The translations under genes and the position numbers were made by a program. Source: Isoptericola jiangsuensis (GTDB taxonomy: Bacteria; Actinomycetota; Actinomycetes; Actinomycetales; Cellulomonadaceae). Taken from it: a stretch of DNA of 64,000 bases. Shown one piece after another: positions 45,001 through 53,007 of this stretch. The notes beneath the pieces are model-generated. The model was given only the letters and a program-made list of their open reading frames with translations. It made no database searches and was not told the DNA's origin. Numbering within the stretch: position 1 is the stretch's first letter; each line of letters begins with the position of its first letter. The stretch lies in the NCBI RefSeq assembly GCF_002563715.1, contig NZ_PDJJ01000001.1:682001-746000 (forward strand). The letters run 5' to 3'.

Positions 45001-45006
45001 TAGGAT
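45001..45006 (+). promoter_or_regulatory. -10 box of a leaderless regulator mRNA
   Basis: TAGGAT is followed six bases later by the GTG start at 45013, so transcription should begin at or next to the first codon. No ribosome site is present, as expected for a leaderless mRNA. Confidence 0.72.
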
Positions 45007-45012
45007 CGGGAC

Positions 45013-45756
45013 GTGCGCACCCACGAACGAGTCCTCGCCCAGATCGAGGCCGACCTCGCCGCCGGACGGTGGGGACTCGGCGAACGCCTCCCCGGCGAAC
45101 GGGCGCTCGCCGAGGAGCTCGGCGTCTCCCGCCCCTCCGTGCGCGAGGCCGTCCGCATCCTCGAGGCCCTCGGCATCATCCGCGCCGGCGTCGGCTCCGG
45201 CCCCGACGCCGGAGCCGTCGTCATCGACCGGCCCGCCGCCGGCCTCGGCGCCGCCGTGCGCTGGCACGTCGCCTCCGGCACGCTCCCCGTCGCCGACGTC
45301 GTCGCCACCCGCGCCGCCCTGGAGACCTGGGCCGTCGGCGACGCCGCGCGCCGCGTCGGCCCCGACGGCCACAGCACCGCCGACGATCACGCGCACGACG
45401 ACGCCGTCCGCGCCGGGCTCTCCACGGCCGCCGACCTCCTGCGCCGCATGACACCCCCCGAGGTGCCGTCGGACGAGTTCATCCGCCTCGACCAGGAGTT
45501 CCACCTCGAGATCGTCCGGCTCGCCGGCAACCAGCTCGTCGAGGCCATCCTCATCGGCCTGCGCAACGCCGTCGCCTCCTACGTCACGCGCGGCGCCGAG
45601 GCCCTGCCGTCCTGGCCCACGACCGCCGCCCGCCTGTGCACCGAGCACGGCGCCATCCTCGACGCCGTCACCGCCGGCGACGCCGACCGCGCCGTGCGCG
45701 CCACCGCCGACCACATCTGGGGCTTCTACCGCGAGACCGGCCTCGCCGGGGCGTAG
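45013..45756 (+). CDS. GntR/FCD-family lactate-responsive regulator
   Basis: This 247-residue FadR-subfamily regulator has the winged helix-turn-helix ERALAEELGVSRPSVREAVRILEALGII and an FCD domain whose metal/ligand residues are visible in RLDQEFHLEIVRL, TEHGAIL and ATADHIWGFY. It is divergent from lutABC with paired operators between, so it likely represses lutABC until L-lactate binds, as LldR/LutR does. The start codon sits at the predicted transcription start. Confidence 0.9.
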   Translation: MRTHERVLAQIEADLAAGRWGLGERLPGERALAEELGVSRPSVREAVRILEALGIIRAGVGSGPDAGAVVIDRPAAGLGAAVRWHVASGTLPVADVVATRAALETWAVGDAARRVGPDGHSTADDHAHDDAVRAGLSTAADLLRRMTPPEVPSDEFIRLDQEFHLEIVRLAGNQLVEAILIGLRNAVASYVTRGAEALPSWPTTAARLCTEHGAILDAVTAGDADRAVRATADHIWGFYRETGLAGA

Positions 45757-45959
45757 CCCGCCCGCGCCCCGACCGGCGCACCGGCGATCCGAACACCCGG
45801 CGAACGGCCGGTGCCCGGAGTTCTCCCCGGCGTCAGCCCGAGTCCGCCCAGCCGTCGCCCGACGTTCCTCCCGAGTCCGCCCCGCCGTCACCCCGCGCCG
45901 AGAGCGTGGTCCGGGCGGCGCCCGCCGCCCGCGACGACGGACGGACGGACGGTACGCGC

Positions 45960-48900
45960 ATGCGTCCCAGCAGCGGACGGAACACGACAGGTCGCCGACG
46001 ACGGGCGGTGCTCGCCGCGACGGCGGCGCTCGCGGTCGGCCTCACGGGGGCGACGCCGGCGCTCGCGGCACCCGGGGCCCCGGCGGGGCGGCACGACCGG
46101 CCGGACCGGTGGTGGGACGACCACGCCCCGGCCGCGACGGCCACCGCGCCGACGCTGGCCCCGCGCGACGGCGCACACCTGGACGGCACGGTGCAGGTCA
46201 CGGCGGACCCGACGACCCCGGACGACCCGGTGACGGTGCTGCGCGTGGACGACGTGGTGCTGGCGGCCGAGCCCGATCCCGGCACGTCGACCCTGGCGTT
46301 CGACGTCGGATCGAACTCGGCCGACGCGGCGTTCGGCAACCACCTGCTCGTCAACGGGCACCGCATCGACCTCGGCACCACGGTCGTCTCCGAGCGTGTC
46401 GAGGTGGACGTGCCGAACGACGTGCTGCGCGCCGGCGCGAACACGGTCGAGGTCGTCGCGGGCGGCGCCGAGTCGTCGTGCGGCGTCAACCTGGACGACT
46501 TCGACGTCTCCGACGTCACCCTGACGACGCTCGACGGCGAGGCCGACGGGTCCACGAACGAGTTCGTGTACTCGATGGGCGACGGGTCGTGCGGCACGAA
46601 CCAGGGGCGGCTCGCGTCCGCGACCCTGACCTTCGACGTCGCCGCGGACCCCGCACGGACCACGGGCCTGCGCGCCGACCTCGACACGACCACCCTGGCG
46701 AACGGCCGGCACACCCTGGTGGCGACGACCGCCGCGGGCGGCCACGCCGAGCACGAGGTGCGGGTCAACAACGCGCCGGTGGACGCCCCGGCGGTCTTCC
46801 CCACCGACGGCACCCTGGCGGTCGGCACCCAGCCGGTCCACGCCGCCACCCCGGCCGGCGCGGACGGCGGGACGGCGTCCCTCACCGTCGACGGTGCGCA
46901 GCCCCCGGCTGCCGCCACGCTCGGCGACGGCGCCGCCGTGCTGTCGTTCGACGTCGGCTCCAACGGCATCGAGGCCCGCTACGGCAACCACCTGCTGGTC
47001 AACGGCACCCGGGTCGACCTCGGCGGCGACCACACGGCGCGCCGCGTCGACGTGCAGGTCCCGAACCGGCTGCTGCACCCCGGCGAGAACGAGATCGTCC
47101 TCGTCGCCGGTGACGTCACCTCCGCCTGCGGCACCAACCTCGACGACTTCACCGTCTCGGACGTCGTGCTGACGCCGGCGGTCGGGTTCGCCACCGCCGA
47201 CCTCGCGCCGTCCTACGCGATGGGGGACGGGAGCTGCGGCTCGTCGAGCACGAGCCTCGCGACGGCGACGTGGACGTTCGACGTCGACGCCCCCGCCGCG
47301 ACCGCCTACCGCACGGCGGGCAGCGGCACCGCCCGCCTGACGTTCGACGTCGGGTCCAACTCGCTCGAGGCCCGGTACCGGTCCTCCGTGCTCGTCAACG
47401 GGCGCACCGCGTACATCGCGGAGGACTTCGTCTCCGAGCGGGCCGTGGTCGAGTTCCCGCACGAGTGGCTCCAGCCCGGCTGGAACGCGATCACGCTCGT
47501 CGCGGGCACGTTCGTCACCTCGTGCGGCGAGAACCGGGACGACTACACCGTCGGTGACGTCCGGCTGGAGGTGGCCGAGGGCACCGCCACCGTCCCGGGC
47601 GGTGGGTCGTCGTGGTCGATGGGCGACGGGTCGTGCGGGTCGAGCGCCACGCCGCTGCGGCAGGTCGACGTCGGCGCGTTCGTCGAGACGGCGGCGCGCG
47701 GCCTGCGGGTGGACGTCGACACGACCGCGCTGGCCGACGGCGAGCACCGGGTGGCGGCCACCTCGACGTCCGGCGCCGAGGCGACGCGCACCCTCGTCAC
47801 CGACAACGCCGGGCCCGTGGTCGCCACCAGCGTCCCGGCGGCCGGCGCCACCCTCACCCGGGCGGTCCCGCTCGCCGTCACCGTCGAGGACCCGGCCGGG
47901 CTCCTGACCGACCCGCGGGTCACGCTCGACGGCGAGCCCGTCGAGCCCGGCACCCCCGTGGGACCCGGCCTGGAGCCCGGCGAGCACACGCTGGCCGTCG
48001 AGGCGACGGACGGCGTCGGGAACACCGCGACCCGTGAGGTGCGCTTCACGTCCGCCGGGATCCCCGACGCCCCCGCCGACCTGGCCCCCGCGTCCGGCGC
48101 GACCGACGTCGGACGTACCGCCGAGCTGTCCGCACAGGTGTCCGTGCCCGGCGGCGGCGACGTCACGGCGTCGTTCTCCGAGACCCGGATCGTCACCCCC
48201 GACCGGGCGTGGCAGGGCACCGCCGACGCCGTGCCCACCGGGTTGTCCCCCCGCGGCGAGCGCCGCGCGAGCACCCGCGCCCTCGCTCCGGCCGACGGCC
48301 GCACCCTCGACTCGCCGTCCTCGCCGGACGTCACCTACCAGCGGTTCGAGGTCGCGGTGGGCCGCCGGTCCGCCGACCCGGTGCTGCGCTGGTCGGGCAC
48401 CGTCGACCCCGACCGGGTGGTCACCCTGCACGCGTGGGACCACGACGCCGCACGGTGGGACGTCGTCGCGACGTCCCGCGGCGCCGTCGAGGGTGACACG
48501 GTGCTCACCGGTGCCGTGGACGGCGACCACGTCGAGCGGGGCACCGTCCAGGTGATGGTCACCGGTGAGGACCCGATGGCGGACGACGTCGAGCACGAGG
48601 TCGCCGACGGGTTCGCCGACCCCGCGGACCACGACTTCTCGCTCGTCCACCTCACGGACACCCAGTACCTGTCCGAGGGCGCCGTCGAGCAGGAGACCGC
48701 CGCCGAGCGGGAGGTGTGGGAGTCCGCCTACCGCGGCGTCGCGCAGTGGGTCGCCGACAACGTCGACGAGCGCAAGATCGCGTACGTCGCGCACACCGGC
48801 GACATCATCGAGAACAACATCCGCAGCACCACGACGCCCGCCGAGGTCCAGCGGGTCCGCGACGAGCTCGCCGTGTCCTCACGGGTGCAGGAGATCATCG

Positions 48901-49934
48901 AGGCGTCCGGCGTGCCGAACGGCGTCGTCGCGGGCAACCACGACAACCAGACCGGCACCCAGGTCGGACCGGACTCCCCGTACAACGAGTTCTACGGGCC
49001 GGCCCGCTACGAGGCGCTGTCCGCGGGGTGGCAGGACGCGTCCTACGGCGGGCCCTGGCGCCCGGGGGACAACGAGAACCACTACGACCTGTTCTCCGCG
49101 GGCGGGCTGGACTTCGTCGTCGTCGGGCTGTCCTACGGGGTGACGCGCGAGGAGACGGCGTGGGCGTCGTCCGTGTTCGAGCGCTACCCCGACCGCAACG
49201 GCATCCTGCTCACCCACGACTACCTGCAGCCCAGCACGGCGGTCGACGGGCGGGACGCCGCGCTGTCCCCGGTGGACGGCGCCACCCTGTTCAACACGGT
49301 GGTGGCCCGGAACCCGAACGTGTTCCTCGTGCTCGGCGGGCACCGGCACGGCGTCGGCACCAACGTCAAGGACGCGGGTCACGGCTCCGGCGACGCCGTG
49401 GTGGAGATGCTGGCCGACTACCAGTTCTACACGGTGTCGGCCGACCGGCTGGGGCTCACCGAGGTCGGCGGGTACGCGCCCGACGACCAGCTCCGGTTCG
49501 GGGCGAGCTTCTTCCGCCTGCTGCAGTTCGACGTCGACCGCGGACTCATGACGGTCGACACGTACTCGCCGCTGCTGGACGAGTTCGGCGCGACCGAGCA
49601 CGACGACGAGCAGCGGTACGACGGCTCCGAGGACGACACCGTCGTGCCGGTGGACCTCAGCTCCCGCACCACGTCGGTGTCGACCGACTCGCTCGCGGTC
49701 CACGTGCCGCACCGGGAGGTGGGCGAGCGGACGGTGGCATCCGGCGACACGGCGCGCGTCGTCTGGAAGGGGCTGCGTCCCGACGCGGCGTACGCGTGGG
49801 TCGTCACCGCCCGGTCGGCCGGTGGCGGGGTGACCACGTCCCTCCCGCAGGTGTTCGTCACCACCGACGACCGGGGGCGCCCCGGCCGCTGGGAGCGTCA
49901 CCAGGACGTGGGGCGGTTCTTCCGCGACCGGTGA
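45960..49934 (+). CDS. Large secreted metallophosphoesterase with three repeated modules
   Basis: This 1324-residue exported protein begins with a twin-arginine-like or Sec signal (TGRRRRAVLAATAAL, cleavage near ALAA). It then has three copies of a module of about 115 residues (about 110-227, 326-442, 457-570). Each copy has FDVGSN, a VLVNG/LLVNG strand, a CGxNxDD pair and YSMGDGSCG. Ig-like linkers (570-700) follow, and from about 895 a calcineurin-like phosphoesterase domain with LTDTQYL, HTGDIIEN, GNHDNQ, THDYL and GGHRHG metal motifs. The repeats look like binding modules; the substrate is unknown. The 203-base gap before it holds nothing obvious. Confidence 0.88.
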   Translation: MRPSSGRNTTGRRRRAVLAATAALAVGLTGATPALAAPGAPAGRHDRPDRWWDDHAPAATATAPTLAPRDGAHLDGTVQVTADPTTPDDPVTVLRVDDVVLAAEPDPGTSTLAFDVGSNSADAAFGNHLLVNGHRIDLGTTVVSERVEVDVPNDVLRAGANTVEVVAGGAESSCGVNLDDFDVSDVTLTTLDGEADGSTNEFVYSMGDGSCGTNQGRLASATLTFDVAADPARTTGLRADLDTTTLANGRHTLVATTAAGGHAEHEVRVNNAPVDAPAVFPTDGTLAVGTQPVHAATPAGADGGTASLTVDGAQPPAAATLGDGAAVLSFDVGSNGIEARYGNHLLVNGTRVDLGGDHTARRVDVQVPNRLLHPGENEIVLVAGDVTSACGTNLDDFTVSDVVLTPAVGFATADLAPSYAMGDGSCGSSSTSLATATWTFDVDAPAATAYRTAGSGTARLTFDVGSNSLEARYRSSVLVNGRTAYIAEDFVSERAVVEFPHEWLQPGWNAITLVAGTFVTSCGENRDDYTVGDVRLEVAEGTATVPGGGSSWSMGDGSCGSSATPLRQVDVGAFVETAARGLRVDVDTTALADGEHRVAATSTSGAEATRTLVTDNAGPVVATSVPAAGATLTRAVPLAVTVEDPAGLLTDPRVTLDGEPVEPGTPVGPGLEPGEHTLAVEATDGVGNTATREVRFTSAGIPDAPADLAPASGATDVGRTAELSAQVSVPGGGDVTASFSETRIVTPDRAWQGTADAVPTGLSPRGERRASTRALAPADGRTLDSPSSPDVTYQRFEVAVGRRSADPVLRWSGTVDPDRVVTLHAWDHDAARWDVVATSRGAVEGDTVLTGAVDGDHVERGTVQVMVTGEDPMADDVEHEVADGFADPADHDFSLVHLTDTQYLSEGAVEQETAAEREVWESAYRGVAQWVADNVDERKIAYVAHTGDIIENNIRSTTTPAEVQRVRDELAVSSRVQEIIEASGVPNGVVAGNHDNQTGTQVGPDSPYNEFYGPARYEALSAGWQDASYGGPWRPGDNENHYDLFSAGGLDFVVVGLSYGVTREETAWASSVFERYPDRNGILLTHDYLQPSTAVDGRDAALSPVDGATLFNTVVARNPNVFLVLGGHRHGVGTNVKDAGHGSGDAVVEMLADYQFYTVSADRLGLTEVGGYAPDDQLRFGASFFRLLQFDVDRGLMTVDTYSPLLDEFGATEHDDEQRYDGSEDDTVVPVDLSSRTTSVSTDSLAVHVPHREVGERTVASGDTARVVWKGLRPDAAYAWVVTARSAGGGVTTSLPQVFVTTDDRGRPGRWERHQDVGRFFRDR

Positions 49935-49947
49935 CGGCCGTGCGGCA

Positions 49948-49977
49948 GGGGCGGGGCGGCGCTCGTCGCCCCGCCCC
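49948..49977. terminator. Hairpin terminator between convergent genes
   Basis: GGGGCGGGGCG (49948-49958) and CGCCCCGCCCC (49967-49977) form an 11-bp stem with an 8-base loop just past the phosphoesterase stop. Confidence 0.8.
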
Positions 49978-49985
49978 CGCCGTCC

Positions 49986-50957
49986 TCACCGGTGCGGCAG
50001 CACCACCGTCTTGCCGCGGGCGTGCCCGGCGCCGAGCTCCCGCACGGCGTCGGGCACCTCGTCGAGGGGGCGCACCCGCTCCACGGCGGGGACGAGCCGG
50101 CCGTCCGCGACGGCGGCGGCGAGCTCGGTGAGGTCGTCCGGCCGGGTGACGGCCACGATCCCGTGCAGGCGCTGACGCAGGAACGGCGACCACAGGGCGC
50201 CGCGCAGGGACCGTTCGGCGCCGCCGAGGAACCCGGTCGTCGCCACGCCCGCCCCGACGAGCACCATCGTGCCGCGCGGGGTCAGGGCCCGGCGCAGCTC
50301 GCGCAGGGGACGGTTCCCCGCGACGTCGACCACGACGTCGTGCGCCCCGGCGGCGGTGACGGGCTCGCGGGTGTGGTCGAGGTGCCGGACCGCGCCCAGC
50401 CGATGCACGAGGTCGGCCTTGTCGGGGCCGGCGACGGCGGTGACCCGGGCGCCCGCCGCGGTGGCCAGCTGGACGACGTACGACCCGACGCCGCCGCCCG
50501 CGCCGGTGACGAGCACCGTCGCGCCGGGGGCGAGGCGGGCCGCGCGGACGGCGGCGAGCGCGGTGGTGCCCGAGACGACGAGGGCGGCGGCGTCCTGCGG
50601 CGTCACCGCGGGCGGCCGTAGGGCGAGCTTGTCGGCGCGCGCGACCGCGACCTCGCCGAACGCCCCCTGGCCGGCACCGAACACCTCGTCCCCGACCGCC
50701 AGGGCGGTGACGCCCTCACCGACGGCCACGACCTCGCCGGCGAGCTCCTGCCCGGTGAGCGGCACGCGGGGGCGGGCGAGGCCGAAGCCGAGCCGTGCGA
50801 CGACGGGGCGGCCCGTCGTGCGGTACCAGACGGACGCGTCGAGGGCGGCGGCCCGCACGCGCACCGTGACCTGCCCGCGGCCCGGCCGTGGCTCGTCGAC
50901 GTCGGCGAGCCGCAGCACGTCGGGGCTGCCGTAGGCGTCCTGCACGATCGCTCTCAT
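49986..50957 (-). CDS. Zinc-independent medium-chain reductase (quinone oxidoreductase-like)
   Basis: This 323-residue medium-chain dehydrogenase/reductase has an N-terminal GroES-like domain (MRAIVQDAYGSPDVLRLADV) and a nucleotide-binding domain with VTGAGGGVGSYVVQLA, without the structural or catalytic zinc cysteines. Such proteins are NADPH:quinone reductases or enoyl reductases of unknown substrate. It is last in a leftward operon with an XRE regulator and a membrane protein; its ATG overlaps the regulator stop (ATGA). Confidence 0.88.
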   Translation of the reverse strand: MRAIVQDAYGSPDVLRLADVDEPRPGRGQVTVRVRAAALDASVWYRTTGRPVVARLGFGLARPRVPLTGQELAGEVVAVGEGVTALAVGDEVFGAGQGAFGEVAVARADKLALRPPAVTPQDAAALVVSGTTALAAVRAARLAPGATVLVTGAGGGVGSYVVQLATAAGARVTAVAGPDKADLVHRLGAVRHLDHTREPVTAAGAHDVVVDVAGNRPLRELRRALTPRGTMVLVGAGVATTGFLGGAERSLRGALWSPFLRQRLHGIVAVTRPDDLTELAAAVADGRLVPAVERVRPLDEVPDAVRELGAGHARGKTVVLPHR

Positions 50958-51178
50958 GACGGGTCCTCCTCGTAGCCGAACACCTGGTCGAGCGGTTCGC
51001 CGAACACGCGGGCGATCTGGAACGCCAGCTCGAGGGTGGGGGAGTAGCGGCCCTGCTCGATGGCGATGACGGTCTGGCGCGAGACCCCGACGCGGGTGCC
51101 GAGCTCGGCCTGGGTGACGCCGTGGGTCTCGCGCAGGTCGCGGATCCGGTTGGTCACGCGGGTGGGTGGCCTCACCAT
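50954..51178 (-). CDS. XRE-family small DNA-binding regulator
   Basis: This 74-residue protein is little more than a lambda-repressor-like helix-turn-helix (GVTQAELGTRVGVSRQTVIAIEQGRYSPTLELAFQIARVFG read in pieces over residues about 23-62). It resembles the small YozG/PlcR-like regulators paired with membrane proteins. The start could be the ATG at 51178 or the GTG at 51175, both overlapping the upstream gene. It probably represses its own operon through the two palindromes at 51601-51664. Confidence 0.85.
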   Translation of the reverse strand: MVRPPTRVTNRIRDLRETHGVTQAELGTRVGVSRQTVIAIEQGRYSPTLELAFQIARVFGEPLDQVFGYEEDPS

Positions 51179-51591
51179 CCCGGGACACCCCCGCGGTAGA
51201 GGCCGATCCGGGCGAGGGCGCCCAGCACGGCGGCGAGGACGAACGCCAGGTAGAGGGTGTTCGCGATCCAGAACGTGGGCACGTCGGCCAGGGCCAGGCC
51301 GAGGGCGGCCAGCGCCCCGATGACGACGAGCGCGTTGCCGATGGCCTCGGCGCGCCCGTCGATCTCCCGGTCGCGGGTGTCGGCGGGGTCCTGGCGCCGG
51401 CGCAACAGCGCGGCGGTCACCAGGGTGGCGGCGCCGGCGCCTCCGAGCGTCCACAGGACGAGGTCGGCGTAGGGGGTGGTGGCGAGGGGCTGGCCGTCGG
51501 CCCTGGCCAGCAGCAGGACGAGGTAGGTGGCCCAGGCGGCGGGGGCGACCCCGAGCTGGACCCAGGCCGACATCTCCCGAGGTTCCATCAT
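51172..51591 (-). CDS. Small four-helix membrane protein
   Basis: This 139-residue protein has four predicted membrane helices (about residues 15-33, 44-62, 84-102 and 107-126) and no recognised catalytic motif. GGAG lies a few bases before two adjacent ATG codons (51591 and 51588); either may be the start. An operon of a multi-pass membrane protein followed by an XRE regulator is a common arrangement in Gram-positive bacteria. Function unknown. Confidence 0.72.
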   Translation of the reverse strand: MMEPREMSAWVQLGVAPAAWATYLVLLLARADGQPLATTPYADLVLWTLGGAGAATLVTAALLRRRQDPADTRDREIDGRAEAIGNALVVIGALAALGLALADVPTFWIANTLYLAFVLAAVLGALARIGLYRGGVPGW

Positions 51592-51600
51592 CAGCTCCGA

Positions 51601-51664
51601 TGTCAAGAATCTTCGACATCTCGACGGTAGGGCCCCACCCCGACCGTGTCAAGGATTCTTGACA
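51601..51664 (-). promoter_or_regulatory. Self-regulated promoter of the membrane protein-XRE-reductase operon
   Basis: On the minus strand, TTGACA (51652-51647), a 17-base spacer and TACCGT (51629-51624) make a good promoter. The -35 box lies inside palindrome TGTCAAGGATTCTTGACA (51647-51664, one mismatch). A related, less symmetric copy, TGTCAAGAATCTTCGACA (51601-51618), lies past the start site. Two sites astride one promoter fit repression by the operon's XRE protein. Confidence 0.83.
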
Positions 51665-51730
51665 ATCGGGAGCCGGTGCCGGGTGGACGACGGTGCCGGG
51701 CCGCCCCCGCGACGTGCCATGATCGGAGAC

Positions 51731-52756
51731 ATGCTCACGCTGCCTGCCGGTGCCGCCGGCTCCCGGATCGTCGGAATCGGGCACCACCAGCCCGACAAGG
51801 TGCTCACCAACGACGACATCGCCCGACTCGTCGAGACCAACGACGAGTGGATCCGCTCCCGCACCGGCATCGTGACGCGCCACGTCGCCGCCGACGACGT
51901 CACCGTCGCCGACATGGCCACCGCCGCCGCCCGGCACGCCCTCGCCGACGCCGGCGTCCCCGCCGACGACGTCGACCTCGTCATCGTCGCCACCACCACC
52001 GCCGCCGACCGGTCGCCGAACACCGCGGGCCGCGTCGCCTACGCGCTGCGCACCGGCGTGCAGCCCGGCGCCAGCACCCCCGAGGGCGAGGAGGAGCCCG
52101 ACCTGCGCGACGTCGTCGGGCCCGGCGTCATCGACGTCAACACCGCCTGCTCCGGCTTCGCCTACTCCCTCGGCCTCGCCGACCAGGCGATCCGGGCCGG
52201 CACCGCCCGCACCGCCGTCGTCATCGGCTCCGAGAAGCTCACCGCCGTGACGGACTGGAGCGACCGCTCCACCTGCATCCTCACCGCCGACGGCGCCGGC
52301 GCCGTCGTGCTCCAGGCCGCCGACACCCCCGCCGTCGGGCCCGTCGTCTGGGGCTCCGAGCCCGAGATCACCCCCGCCGTGCGCATCGAGGCCCCCGCCG
52401 ACCGGTTCGCGCAGGACGGCCGCGCCGTCTTCAAGTGGGCCATCACCCGGGCCGCCGACCGTGCCCGCCGCGTCGTCGAGGCGTCCGGCCTGTCCCTCGA
52501 CGACATCGAGGTGCTCGTCGCCCACCAGGCGAACCTGCGCATCATCGAGCCGCTGGCCAAGGGCCTCGGGCTCGAGGACAAGATCGTCGTCACCGACATC
52601 ACCGAGTCCGGCAACACCTCTGCCGCGTCCATCCCGCTCGGCCTGTCCAAGTGGTGGCACGCCGGGAACGTCCCCGCGGGCGTCCCCGCCCTCCTCTTCG
52701 GTTTCGGCGGCGGCTTCACCTGGGCCGGCCAGGTCGTCATGACCCCCACCCGCTGA
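51731..52756 (+). CDS. fabH: Beta-ketoacyl-ACP synthase III
   Basis: This 341-residue thiolase-fold enzyme condenses an acyl-CoA with malonyl-ACP to start fatty-acid synthesis. The catalytic triad is visible: Cys140 in NTACSGFAY, His in VAHQANLRII and Asn in SGNTSAAS. Compared with E. coli FabH there is an insertion of roughly 25 residues (about 107-131, rich in Pro and Glu) before the active cysteine. An in-frame ATG at 51719 would add four residues. It stands apart from any fab cluster, so a specialised role is possible. Its stop codon lies inside the first unit of repeat array B. Confidence 0.87.
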   Translation: MLTLPAGAAGSRIVGIGHHQPDKVLTNDDIARLVETNDEWIRSRTGIVTRHVAADDVTVADMATAAARHALADAGVPADDVDLVIVATTTAADRSPNTAGRVAYALRTGVQPGASTPEGEEEPDLRDVVGPGVIDVNTACSGFAYSLGLADQAIRAGTARTAVVIGSEKLTAVTDWSDRSTCILTADGAGAVVLQAADTPAVGPVVWGSEPEITPAVRIEAPADRFAQDGRAVFKWAITRAADRARRVVEASGLSLDDIEVLVAHQANLRIIEPLAKGLGLEDKIVVTDITESGNTSAASIPLGLSKWWHAGNVPAGVPALLFGFGGGFTWAGQVVMTPTR

Positions 52757-52866
52757 CTGGCGCACCCGAGCGCTGACTCGCGCCACCGAGCGCTGACTCG
52801 CGGGCCCGGTGCCCGCGAGTCAGCGCTCTTCTGCGCGAGTCAGCGCTGATTCCCGCGAGTCAGCGC
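52751..52866. repeat. 20-bp-period intergenic repeat array B
   Basis: Three units start at 52751, 52771 and 52791 (CGCTGACTSGCG) and three in the opposite orientation at 52814, 52834 and 52854 (CGCGAGTCAGCGC), each exactly 20 bases apart. The first unit contains the fabH stop codon. The core is the same as arrays A and C. Confidence 0.92.
52788..52828 (+). terminator. 18-bp perfect hairpin formed by opposed repeat units
   Basis: GAGCGCTGACTCGCGGGC (52788-52805) pairs perfectly with its complement at 52811-52828 across a 5-base loop. It lies 31 bases after the fabH stop and would fold stably in RNA, so it probably acts as the fabH terminator. Confidence 0.78.
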
Positions 52867-52963
52867 AGTTCTTGCCGGCCCGGCGTGGGCGGCGGCACCT
52901 CGGGCTCGACCGCCGGTGGTCGACGGCGGCAGGCTGGCATCGCATCGATTCGGACTCCTCGGG

Positions 52964-52988
52964 TAGGGTGACGGGAAACCGCTTTCAC
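52964..52988 (+). promoter_or_regulatory. -10 box and LacI-type operator of dehydrogenase 1
   Basis: TAGGGT (52964-52969) is a -10 box; GGAAACCGCTTTC (52974-52986) is a LacI-like palindromic site with GAAA/TTTC arms lying at the expected start site. Confidence 0.7.
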
Positions 52989-53007
52989 CGTTGAGGAGTG
53001 ACCAACG

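Noticed and set aside
45888-48794. 968-codon minus-strand frame opposite the phosphoesterase
   Set aside because: Arg/Gly/Val-rich composition without family motifs; the sense frame has a signal peptide, three homologous modules and catalytic motifs.
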